From Nemopilema nomurai (Eukaryota > Cnidaria > Scyphozoa > Rhizostomeae > Rhizostomatidae): a DNA stretch of 64,000 nucleotides. A program made the position numbers and the translations under genes. Shown one piece after another: positions 54,201 to 64,000 of the stretch (position 1 is its first letter; each line of letters begins with the position of its first letter). The stretch is taken from contig PEDN01001362.1 in assembly GCA_003864495.1 (NCBI GenBank), positions 248,001 through 312,000 of the forward strand, given 5' to 3'. The notes beneath the pieces were generated by a model that did not search any database, was not told the origin of the DNA, and was given only the letters and a program-made list of their open reading frames with translations.

Positions 54201-55060
54201 CTGATAAGAATTGGGCAAACAAATTTTGGGTCAGAAATAGGCCATTTTGGCAAGGCTATAGCCTTGCTTTTTGACGCGAAACGGCCATTCCGAAAAGCAG
54301 TCATTTCTCTGCAACCACTGCTTGTATAACAATGCCAAAGGGCTCAAAAGCATTCTTTTTCATTGTAGATCACTCGCTGGTAAGAATTGGGCAAACAAAT
54401 TTTGGGTCAGAAATAGGCCATTTTGGCAAGGCTATAGCCTTGCTTTTTGACGCGAAACGGCCATTCCGAAAAGCAGTCATTTCTCTGCAACCACTGCTTG
54501 TATAACAATGCCAAAGGGCTCAAAAGCATTCTTTTTCATTGTAGATCACTCGCTGGTAAGAATTGGGCAAACAAATTTTGGGTCAGAAATAGGCCATTTT
54601 GGCAAGGCTATAGCCTTGCTTTTTGACGCGAAACGGCCATTCCGAAAAGCAGTCATTTCTCTGCAACCACTGCTTGTATAACAATGCCAAAGGGCTCAAA
54701 GCACTCTTTTTCATTGTAGATCACTCGCTGGTAAGAATTGGGCAAAAACATTTTCGGTCAAAAATTTGCCATTTTGTTAAGGCTATAGCCTTGCTTTTTG
54801 ACGCAAAAAGGGCATTCCAAAACGCAGTCATTTCTCTGCAACCACTGCTTATATAACAATTCCAAAGGGCTCAAAAGCACCTTTGCATTTAGATCACTTC
54901 CTGGTAAGAATTGGGCAAACAAATTTTGGGTCAGAAATAGGCCATTTTGGCAAGGCTATAGCCTTGCTTTTTGACGTTAAACGGCCATTCCGAAAAGCAG
55001 TCATTTCTCTGCAACCACTGCTTGTATAACAATGCCAAAGGGCCCAGCAGCACGTATTTT
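51299..55060 (+). repeat. Satellite array, about 22 units of about 175 bp
   Basis: Units start near ctttttgacgcgaaacggcc and include cagtcatttctctgcaacca, tcattgtagatcactcgctg and ggccattttggcaaggctat. Starts recur about every 175 bp (51474, 51649, 51824 and so on). Central units differ by only a few bases or 1-3 base indels. The last few, from about 54740, are more diverged, typical of an array edge. Repeated 77-aa open frames across the units are artefacts of periodicity. Confidence 0.96.
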
Positions 55061-56733
55061 TATTGCAGAACACTCTTTGGTGTTAGTTGGGGGAAAAAAG
55101 TTGGGTTGATTGGTCATCTTGGCAAAACGGTGACTCTATCTAAAGTTAAAACACTCTTTGATTATAATTGGGCAGAAAGCCAAGTTAGAGTCAGAAATTA
55201 ACCCCTTTGTTAAAAGATTGAACGCCGCATGGCGGAGTAACTTCTGATGTGAAGAACGTAGTCCTATCTGGTATGAAACCAAATCAATTCGGTCCAATGA
55301 TTCCGATATGAAGCGAATTCGGTATCGTGTAAACGCAGTCTGTGTCAATTGGCCCAAAAGCATCTCATGTACAACTAGAAAGCATGGGTGACGGGCAATG
55401 ATAATTACGTTAATAGTCTATTACCACTTTTTGAAATAAAATGAAATCACGAACGCTAAAAACTGTCATAATTTCAAAATTTTCCAGGGAAAAGATTCGT
55501 TGTACTTTTTAAAGATGTGGCTTTTTCAAGAGTTTTAACTTCATTCAGAGAAATGCATTTTTATTCCAATGCTCTTTTTTGGGCACTTGCAAAACCGAGC
55601 GGCCATTACGTTAAGCACTTCCTTGGTGTCCAGTTTCATCCCTGTTTTATAGGAATGGATAATAGAGACTATTACCAACCCCACAACTCTGTCCGCTGCC
55701 TCTGCTAGGAAGTCATCGAGGAAGAGTCACTGCATATGCCAATTTTAGCAGGGGAATGGCGTGAGAGTTCAAAATTGTGTGCTGCAAAAAGAACGCGAGC
55801 TTCGTGTTACGGTAGGATCGCTTCTTAAAGTTGCTGCCTGGTTGTTGGGGAGCGTACTTGACCTTGAGATGAATACAAGCCACATGAATTGAATGTAACA
55901 TACCTTTCTTTTCTTAACCATATTTTATCTACAGGAAAAAATGGCGAACTTCATACGGCACTAATTGTAACAACCATGGATATACTGTCAGTGTCACATC
56001 TTTTTGGCATCCAATGTTCAAATCTGATCGTTGTATGCTTAGCATGTGTTTGCTTCAAGCTCGCTATATGTTCGTTCCATGTTCGCTATGTGTTTCTTGC
56101 ATGCTCGCTATATGTTCGCTTTATGCTCATCGTGTGTTTGCTCTCAAAACGCTGGATAAGCAGTCGTATTTGCGCGTCTTTGTCTATTTTCTCTACCCTC
56201 TAGCAACTGCAACCCATGGCGCAACTTGATGGTGGAACTGAGGATGTCTTCGGTAGTTCGTTGGTATGACGTCATTTGATTTCCCGAAGCCTACATAAAT
56301 GCAGTATATAGAAACGGCTTGTCATAAATTTAGTTTAGTCACTTATAAAACTTACTAAATTTCATTATAAAGAACAACGAGTTATTACAATGGTAGAATC
56401 CAAATCTCAAACACGCTTTCAAATCTAAACAGGTATGATGAATTGAAACATTTGCTATTTGAACCTCATTATATGAAAAGATTCATCCAAAAATACATTT
56501 CACCGAATTACAAAGCTTTTAGGAAAATAACATTTTTGAGGAGCAACAGCGTTGCTTTTAAATGGAAGTTCACTTGCCAGGCACACACTAGTTTTAAAAT
56601 GATTTGCACATTCGAATTGGATGCCAACACACAAAAGCATTTTCAAGCCATTTTATGTTGATGCTAATTTAGTACAGTGGTGTTATATTTAGGATTTTCA
56701 CATTTAATTTTAACTAAAATTTGTGCAAGTTTC
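55061..56733. other. Unassigned region between the satellite and MIIP
   Basis: A diverged last satellite remnant (to about 55140) is followed by sequence with no gene I can support. Around 56050-56145 short gttcgctatatg-like repeats recur. A possible exon start at 55935 is discussed as a finding. Confidence 0.45.
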
Positions 56734-59695
56734 TTAAAATTTATTTCTAATCTTGTCAGTGCAATTTACATTTTGACAACGTCCATTACAAGAACCTACC
56801 GTTGACAGCACTTTGCTTTGATACTTGCTGCTTGTTCGCAGGTCCAGCACATCAGGACCAGGAGCATACGAGGGACGGGCACATTGCCAACCCGCTAAAC
56901 AGTGCTGTAAAGAAAGAACAAAAGCAGTGCATCTTTTTGCAAGGTTTCCCACCAACAATTAATGTTCAAAAAGGCCACTAAACAATATGCTGTCTTGATT
57001 ATTTACAAATTGATTTCTTTATCATGTCTCCTTTAACAAGAGAAGTTCTTACCAAGTTTTCCAACTGAAAGGATCAAGATAAAAAAATTTGACTTGAAAT
57101 GAAAATATACAATAAATTTTCTTTGAAATACAATCCATATTATAATTTTTCTAATAATTTATCATCTTGGTCATGAGCCTTCAAATACGATTCAATGCTG
57201 GACAACTTCAGACAGGTACCAGATACATTGGCACTGTCTTAATCTCAGCCTATTCAAAAAACCAATATAACTTGGAGGTAGATCCTAGGAGGGAAAATTA
57301 GAAACCAATAAAATCAGAGTCTTGCCTCTAACACCCATGATATATGCTGCATTAATAAACCAATAATTATGTTCTATCTATCAATCAAACAATCAATCTA
57401 TACAAATAAATCTATGCTTACTTCTGACAAAGCAACAGTGTCTGATGGATCAAAACTTTTCCGTCTGTGAGGCTTGATTCTGTAAGGAGACTTCAATGAT
57501 GATCTTGGTACACTGACCCTAAAAGAAATTGTTCTCTTGGATTAACATAGCAAACAGGATTGCATTTATCAAAGCTTTAGTGAGAGGAAAATATGGATTT
57601 TTACTGGATTAACAAGAATCCCAAATAACAAAGCATTACTGTCTACAGAAAAGTATTTGACCACATTCAAAACCCATAAGAGGATTTATAACTAAGCTAA
57701 ATTAACTTGACAAAATAGTCCTCATATTGATAATGCTCCTTTCAAATATCATTGATACTTTCAACTGTCAATAAATATATTACCCAGCTGTTAAAGGTTG
57801 GTTTGTTTTGAAAACACATACAGACACTTTCCGTGTATGGAAAAATTATATGTTGAAATCAACACCAACATACCGAACATAGCTTTCTGTGTACTCTGTC
57901 TCTGGCTCTGGCTTTGATTGACACACAGGACATTGGGAATATGGCCCATGAATAGGGACAGGCAGTAGCCTATTATCAACTGTATAAGTACTACCAGCTA
58001 CAAAAATAAATGCAAAAATCAATTGATTGGTAAATAAGTGTATCAGAAAGCAGTGGGTTAGTTTTTTGTCCCTGTGCAGGGTCTCATAAAGGCAAAGAAT
58101 GCAAAACATACAACAAAAATCAGCAATTTCATTGTGATAACAGCTTTCCATCCTGTTAGAATGATCAGCAACTTTGTTTGGGGTGGGCATTCCTCTTGGT
58201 GTACTAAAAGACAAAAAATGATTAGAAATAATCTATAATGGCCTTAAATACAGTCCATAAACATACATTCATTTCTTTAAGCATTCCAGATGTTCAGCCT
58301 AAATTTTCACTTTTAGTCAAACCCAATGTGGGTCTTACAGGCAGTTTTGTCTAAATGGAAAAATTCTACAAGAAAAACGCACAAACATCACTTTGATATA
58401 CCAAATCATTTTAAAAGAGCTTGACAAAATTATGTTGAGTTGTGTAAACAAAGTTTAGATAAAAAGTTACTAAACATCAAGTATATAATCTTGTAAAATC
58501 TGGTGCAATACACACATTACTTAACCATTTACCACTAACTCTATACAATAGTCTGTCTAAGTTTTGTTTTCTAATACCATTCATTTAACACAATTCACAA
58601 ACAATTTACAAACATGAGCAAGACCTATCACCTAGAGCTTGTGGCCAATTTTCTGCTCACACATTCCTCCATGTTAACTCTTCTGAATTCTTTTATCTCA
58701 TTGAAAAAGTCATCATTTTCAGTCAAAGATTCACTTTCATTATCAATCATGCCTGCAATCCAGTCATAACCCAGAAACGATGAATCAGGAACTCTCTTAC
58801 TGTCATCTCTACTATAAATCTTTGTTTCAGTGCAATTTGAAGGAAAACAAACTTTAGCCTTCTGAAGCTTTGGGCTCTGAAATAGCAGATAAAATTATTT
58901 ACAAAGATTCCATCAAACTCACCATTTGCATTACATTTCCTTTCAAGGTTAATACAGGGCATTCAAGATAACAAAAAACTACAAAACTAAAAAACTACAA
59001 ATCTTTATTCAAGACAGTCAAAACTATCAGTTAAGGGCAGTGTTTTACAGGCACACACTGAAACCACAAGTGACCATGTAAGTAGGGTATTCCTCAGTTG
59101 AGTTTTCTCGTTCCCGTTATATTCCAAAATATTTATTTGACAACAATCAAGCCTTCCACTAAATTTTCTGCATTTTAACATCTCCTTCATTCCACGCGGT
59201 TTTTTCTAGAAAGCGATGCACTAAAAATGCATAGCTTACCTTGCGTGCATCTGGGGTTCTCAGGATTGATTTGGGTCGATTCTCTTTCATAGTTGTGTCC
59301 TTGTTTCCCAAGTTGCGTTTGGTGGGTGTACTTTTTACTCTGTTACATTTGCGTCGCATGTTACCTTCGGCTTCAAGGGTTGATTTTTGTCCCATCGGTG
59401 TGCTTGTGACAACATTCTTGCGACTCGTTGAGAAGCTTTGGCAGTTATCTCCAGTAGAATCGAAGGAAGGGATCGGGATATGGTTGCTCTTTTTCTTGCT
59501 GGACTTGGGCCTAAAATCAAGTCTGTTGCGTGCCGTTGTCCTGTCGGTCTGTTCATTTCTCTGTATTCTAAGATCAGAAAAAGCTTTATTTTTTTCTCCA
59601 TCGACATACTTTTGTAGCTTATTGACACCCTTCTTTAGTTCGGAAATTAACGAGGCATTTTCAGTTCGAAGCTTTGCAATTAGTTCTTCGGCCAT
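56734..59695 (-). CDS. MIIP: Migration and invasion-inhibitory protein (MIIP) homologue
   Basis: A six-exon minus-strand gene: 59240-59695, 58632-58876, 58112-58203, 57874-57997, 57422-57518 and 56734-56904. All phases agree and give 394 aa, close to my recollection of about 388 for human MIIP. The N-terminus MAEELIAKLRTENASLISEL is a short coiled coil, followed by a basic, Ser/Thr-rich region with KSILRTPDARK. Exon 2 has FLGYDWIAGMID and FFNEIKEFRRVNMEEC. Later exons have YTVDNRLLPVPIHGPYSQCP, then VC, then RRKSFDPSDTVALSEHCLAG, then W. I recognise YDWIAG, NxRL.PVP, CPVC and HCL.GW as MIIP family features. Vertebrate MIIP is reported to bind IGFBP2 and restrain cell migration and mitotic progression. 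Its function here is inferred. It is divergently transcribed from TCF19. Confidence 0.82.
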
Positions 59696-60089
59696 TGCTG
59701 ACTTTCAACAAAAATAACGAAAAACCTCGTAATAGTTCAGCTTTGCAATGGTAACGAGATTCAATCGCGCAAATGGCGGGAAATTTCCATGCTCTACAAA
59801 ATATGCCTGTAATTCTAATGGCTTCTTTCCTTGTTTATTGATAACTTCTTGGATTTTAATTTTAGATTGGACGATTTCCTAAAGGAAAGCAGAAAGAGCT
59901 CGTTTCGATTACGATTCCTTAACGAACTCACGCAATCAACGACACTGCGCTGGAGCAGGACTTAAGGACCACAATACCACTGGCTCAAAATACCAGAGGG
60001 TACAAAAGCGAACAATATTGGTTTCATGTTTGGCAGAAAGTTTCCTCCTGTCAATGAGATTACTATCCAATGGCGTAGAATTTGTTGAA
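59696..60089. promoter_or_regulatory. Bidirectional promoter between MIIP and TCF19
   Basis: Fewer than 400 bases separate the two start codons. The interval contains ggcgggaaa at 59775-59783, which reads TTTCCCGCC on the minus strand and fits an E2F site. No TATA box is evident for either gene. Confidence 0.65.
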
Positions 60090-62669
60090 ATGACTGCAAA
60101 GTTTCGTTTACGAAGGATCGGATCTGCGCCAACAATATCAAGTATCAAGGACATACTAGAGTGAGTTTGAAATTTTTTGTGTTGATAAATTTGAAGAACA
60201 TTTTAACAGAGCTCTGGTCCACAGCCAGCGTAAACAAGGTGCAAATGAGGTGTGTTAATGCGGTTGTAGTACACTAAAAAATCGATTCTATCCACAGGAT
60301 CAGATAGACAGATTTACACCTACATTTAGTCTCAACTTTGTCGCTGTTTAAGAGACAAATTACGAGAGACGGCTATTGTTCGTGTTTAATGACCCATCAA
60401 TATGCGTTGAATTTTTCAAAAGCACATAAGGTTAACAGGCTGAATTGGAATATAGATATCTGTAGAAGTATCTGAAAGTGCGTGATAAAAATGTGAGAGG
60501 TGGTAACTTTCAAAAGGAGAAATATACAATGTTCAAAAGTGAATGGTGTCAAGCAGTATCTTCCCTTGATGATTTTTTTTCCTGCATTGAGTCTATTTTG
60601 AGGTTCTTGTTTTTCAGGATAACATCTGATATCACAATAATTGGTAGAAACAAACATGCAGCTGATCTTTTTCTTGACTCAAAGGAAACTACTGGCCTTA
60701 TCTCCAGAATGCATGCAAGGATCGTAAGAAACAAAAAGGATGGGACAGAGCAATATGAACTTTCTGATACAAGTTTAAATGGCACTTATGTCAATGATAT
60801 TAAGGTATCTGGTACTGTGTGTTTGAATGATGGTGACTCGATTGCCTTTGGCCATAAAAAAGGAGCAATATTGGAGCCAGGTTCATTTGCACCACAAGCA
60901 GATTCAGAGTTTTTGTACCGTGTAGGTTTATGTTATTGTTTGGTCATATTATAAAAATTATGCAAGTGTTATTTAAACCTTTTTGGTCATGATCAGTTGT
61001 TTGTTTTTAAACCAGTCATAGCAAAACTTTTCAAGCCATAAATAGCAAATTTTAATGAAAGAAGTGCAAAGCATCTGTAAAATTGTAGTAATAAAGATAG
61101 TAATAATTTTATCTAGGTGTCAAATAAATTAACCCAAGCTCTCTTTTTTAGGGACTCTCCATCATACCTGAGCACCCTAACATTTGTATATGTAGCTTAT
61201 CATAGGAAGGGTACCTACCTGAAGCTGAATTTTGAGTTTACTTTGTGACGCTTTAACAGTTTAAATCCTCATATATTGGCCATATTAAGTCTAGAGAAAG
61301 ACGCACATCAATAAATTATTATTATCTAATTGTAATAAATAGACATTTGAATAAATTTTTCAAGATTAAATACTAATCTTCCCTTTTGTTTCTCATAACA
61401 GTTTGAAAAAATCTATTATACTACACCACCAAAGGACAAAACAGTCCAAGTCAGTTGCGCTCTACCATTTTTTGCTGATGTTCACAAAGCAGATGTTTCA
61501 GCTTCAAGTCCTTCGATAAATGGCACAAAAAAGAAAAAACATAGGTGAGGCCTAAATCATTCAATGAAAACTGGTACCATTTTTGAACTAAAAAGGTACA
61601 TTTATATTATTCATTAAACCATAAATGATAAATTTATTGTTAATAGTGATGATAAAAGGAAGAACAACGAAGAGCTGTTGTGGTTCACCTAAAATGTTTT
61701 TTCTTGTTTATTGCAGTTTGTAACATAAAACTAAATGCCATCTCCTTTGATTAAATCAAAATCCTTCTCCTCTTTTCTAGAACATTAAATGACTGCTTCA
61801 AAATAGCAAACTTTGGGTCAGCCATTAATACTCCTTCAGATGCAGAGTTAAAATCGTTGGTTACAGCTGTTGTATCTAAAAATGAAGATGAAAGTGATGA
61901 TGAGTTTTCCTTGTTAACAACTCCCCTTCGGCCTACCACTTGTACGGAGAGTACCACTCTTGGGACAATCGGTGCATTGTCAGAAATGCATTCAGCTACA
62001 TCCACAAACTCAAGTGATAAAACTGGTGAAAAAATTACAGGTAAAAGTTTGGCTGGTTATATCTAAACAGATGCAGATGTTTTCTGAGTACAAGAAGAAA
62101 AACACATTCAAATTGTAGAGCACATCTGAACAATATATATTCTGAACAATATAATATATTCTGAACAAAAAAATATGTTCTGAACAATATAATATATTCT
62201 GAACAATGTAATATATTCTTTACAATATATAAATGTTTTTAAAATGCTGAAAGACAGATAATGTTCTAAGTACTGAAAGAAAGGACATTTTCTAAATACT
62301 GAAAGAAAAGAAATATAAGAATTGCTTGTCTGCAAATCTGTTTATGCCATATAGCTTATTTGTAACACAGCACTTTAGATAGTTCACTTGAAGCACTACA
62401 ATGAAATCGATTATGAAAACTTACATTTAGGTGCCAAGAAAAGAAAACAGAATCTCCTAAGAGAGAACAGGAAAAGATGGCATTGCAGCCCAGAAGTTCA
62501 ATACCAACACGATACCTGCGCTTCAACTGACTGTTGTCATCCAACAAATCAAAAGAACACATGGGTACAATGTGATGACTGTGACGAATGGTATCACTTG
62601 AAGTGCGCAGGACTATCAAGCAAAGATGTATCAAATGAAACCACTCTCTTTCATTGTGGCTGTTCCTAA
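60090..62669 (+). CDS. TCF19: Transcription factor 19 (TCF19) homologue, FHA and PHD finger protein
   Basis: Five exons with agreeing phases: 60090-60160, 60618-60921, 61402-61544, 61781-62040 and 62431-62669, 338 aa (human is about 345). The N-terminal FHA domain shows TIIGRNKHAADLFL, TGLISRMHARIV, SLNGTYVND and LNDGDSIAFG. These correspond to the phosphothreonine-binding GR, SxxH and NGT..N motifs. A linker contains a basic KKKKHR and an acidic NEDESDDEF. The C-terminus is a PHD finger: DTCASTDCC, WVQCDDCDEWYHLKCAGL and LFHCGCS-stop. TCF19 is a nuclear, cell-cycle-linked chromatin protein whose PHD reads methylated H3K4. An in-frame upstream ATG at 60054 would add 12 residues. I prefer 60090 for its better context (G at -3) and because the reading MTAKFRLRRIG resembles the family start. 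Confidence 0.87.
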
Positions 62670-62999
62670 GGAAAATTTTGAACTATAATTTTAGCTTTAA
62701 TGTACTTGATTTAATCGTAGTTTGTTTTGTATTAAAATCAGACTTGGTTTTGAAATATTTTGTTGAATTCCATGTTGTTCCTATTACAATACTGGACATC
62801 AGAAAACCATGTCTAAAGAAAAAAACAGCGAAGAAAATGGACTCTTATCTCTGGAGCTTCATTTATCACAATTAATTGGGTTTCAAATACACTATTAAGT
62901 ATTAACCTATTTGTTTGCTATTAGAATCATAGTCATCTTTGGTAAATTCATATATTTTAAAGAGTATTCGAGAATAACTGTCTATTCTTTTTGCATCAA
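62670..62999. other. Convergent 3' region of TCF19 and the peptide gene
   Basis: Short AT-rich sequence. An attaaa at about 62731 could serve polyadenylation of TCF19. Nothing else is recognised. Confidence 0.5.
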
Positions 63000-63365
63000 T
63001 CACCCACAAATGCCCAGTTTGTAGCAAGCAGCAATAGCTTTCGCGGCCTTCCTCACCCGAATGCGGACTCGAGTGCGTCGAAGAATCCTTCGCATCCACG
63101 GCGACTTTTTCGGCATTTCCACCCGGTCTTCCTCCTCCTCCTCCTCCTCGGCTGATTCTTCGTGGTCTGGATCGAGTGCCTCCGCAGAGTCCGCGTCGGC
63201 TTGCACGTGATGTTCATCTGCTGGGTCACGTGTTGCTGTAACTTCGTTGCGTTTCAGCTCTCTTATAATTTCATTTTGGATTGCATCGACTTGAGCATCC
63301 TCTCTTGTTGTGCAACTCACTATGCAGATCACGGACAAACACACGATTGCGACAATTAACTTCAT
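63000..63365 (-). CDS. Secreted arminin-like cationic peptide precursor
   Basis: 121 residues. An N-terminal signal peptide (MKLIVAIVCLSVICIVSC) precedes a long acidic pro-region rich in Asp, Glu and Ala, ending in a run of seven Glu then DRVEMP. After this comes a strongly basic C-terminal part of about 36 residues, KKSPWMRRILRRTRVRIRVR, then AAKAIAACYKLGICG-stop. It has two Cys and a terminal Gly that could be an amide donor. Signal, anionic pro-part and cationic end is the layout of arminin antimicrobial peptides described from Hydra, with a similar W-plus-Arg-pair rhythm, but I cannot confirm homology. The start was chosen at the ATG directly before the hydrophobic signal. A splice acceptor (ttttttatag) lies just upstream, so the longer open frame from 63431 is probably intronic. 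Confidence 0.62.
   Translation of the reverse strand: MKLIVAIVCLSVICIVSCTTREDAQVDAIQNEIIRELKRNEVTATRDPADEHHVQADADSAEALDPDHEESAEEEEEEEDRVEMPKKSPWMRRILRRTRVRIRVRKAAKAIAACYKLGICG
63126..63149 (-). repeat. GAG/GAA trinucleotide run coding poly-Glu
   Basis: tcctcctcctcctcctcc on the plus strand encodes the poly-Glu run of the pro-region. Length variation by slippage would be expected. Confidence 0.8.
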
Positions 63366-63370
63366 ATTTT

Positions 63371-63868
63371 CTATAAAAAAAAGCAAGAAAAATATACAAT
63401 TCAGCATGCAAAGGAGATTGCCTGCAACCAAGACAAAAAGCTAAATACCATTTCACACAGACAAGTCAATATGTTTGGCTTGTTAATGTTCAGTAAAGAC
63501 TTTCCCTAAAAATGGCTTGGACAAAAATTATCCCATTATCTTTTACTCTACTTCTACAAAAATAAACAACACTTAGCAAAGAAACTTCTAATCTAGCAGC
63601 ACGATTACTAAGAAACTATGAAAATTTTGGTAACTTGGTTTCACAAAAATGACTAATGCCGCACATGTAAATTTGTTAACTGGCAGATGTTTGGCTGAAC
63701 AAAAACTTGGCTTCCACGAAAATCTAGTGGGAGAAATCGATTCAAATTGATTCAGTTATAGTTTTAGGCACAACTCTTTATCTAGAATCTCGAAATTAAA
63801 CTTCACTAACTTCATCCTGAAGTTGAACTCAGTAAAGATAAAGAAATAAAATTCCATAATGTACTCAC
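63371..63868 (-). other. Probable 5' UTR intron of the peptide gene
   Basis: On the minus strand a donor (AAAAT|GTGAGT at 63868) and an acceptor (ttttttatag ending at 63371) bracket about 500 bases without coding potential. The first, non-coding exon would run from about 63930 to 63869. Confidence 0.55.
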
Positions 63869-63956
63869 ATTTTCTGAGAACCAAATGTCTTCTTCGACCG
63901 ATTCACCACTAGGTTGGACGCAAGTTACTGGATGAAATGGCGCGGGAAATCATGCA

Positions 63957-63963
63957 ATTTATA
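63957..63963 (-). promoter_or_regulatory. TATA box of the peptide gene
   Basis: TATAAAT on the minus strand lies about 90 bases upstream of the inferred non-coding exon's donor, a plausible distance for a short first exon. A GGCGCGGGAAA motif (63939-63949) lies just downstream. Confidence 0.5.
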
Positions 63964-64000
63964 ATAACGCGAGAAATTTCAGTTTCTAATTCAGGGTAGG

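Noticed and set aside
51267..55201. Series of about 77-aa open frames at 175-bp spacing
   Set aside because: They are the same frame read through a satellite unit and end where the next unit begins. No start context, splice signals or recognisable domain.
59241..59717. 158-aa plus-strand open frame
   Set aside because: It is antisense to the first exon of MIIP and shows no domain or codon support.
60054..60089. Upstream in-frame ATG of TCF19
   Set aside because: It cannot be excluded, but it has a weaker context (T at -3), and the family start aligns better with the ATG at 60090.
63162..63359. 65-aa plus-strand open frame
   Set aside because: Antisense shadow of the peptide precursor exon.
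63366..63431. Longer start (M at 63431) for the peptide precursor
   Set aside because: A splice acceptor lies between it and the signal-peptide Met, and the extra residues are a second hydrophobic run that does not fit a secreted precursor.

Overview
The window is nuclear DNA from an animal: AT-rich (GC roughly 35-38% by eye), with short GT-AG introns, intronic minisatellites, a long satellite array and MITE-like elements. The first 50 kb is a tandem array of Eph receptor tyrosine kinase genes. Domain order is signal peptide, ephrin-binding domain, cysteine-rich repeat, two fibronectin III domains, one membrane helix, kinase and, in two genes, SAM. The species is not identifiable by eye. The repeat style and an arminin-like peptide gene make an early-branching metazoan, probably a cnidarian, my best guess. 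All exon joins are read from splice signals and codon phase, without transcript evidence. Layout: gene A (1-2383) is the 3' part of an Eph gene whose 5' end lies outside the window. Gene B (4390-13664) is a full-length Eph gene. A and B encode pseudokinases: the HRD Asp, the catalytic-loop Asn, the DFG Asp and the activation-loop Tyr are replaced, and both end without a SAM domain. A also carries a one-base frameshift. Genes C (15597-31109) and D (33157-50436) are full-length, kinase-intact, SAM-containing and very similar to each other. They lie in a segmental duplication of about 17-18 kb per copy. B, C and D share closely similar ectodomains while B has a very different intracellular half, which suggests catalytic and non-catalytic receptors that could read the same ligands from one cluster. 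The array is also a record of exon shuffling. Gene D has a decayed ligand-binding exon followed by a B-like replacement exon. C and D carry partial internal duplications of the transmembrane and juxtamembrane exons. A 20-bp GC-rich minisatellite sits in the same intron of all four genes, and a 34-bp minisatellite (about 64 units in C, about 18 in D) sits in the intron before the SAM exon. From 51.3 to 55.1 kb there is a satellite array of about 22 units of about 175 bp. The right end holds three ordinary genes. MIIP (minus strand, six exons, 394 aa) and TCF19 (plus strand, five exons, FHA plus PHD finger, about 338 aa) are head-to-head across a promoter of about 0.4 kb with an E2F-type site. 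A small secreted peptide precursor (minus strand, 121 aa) has a signal peptide, an acidic pro-region and a strongly cationic C-terminal part, an arminin-like antimicrobial precursor architecture.
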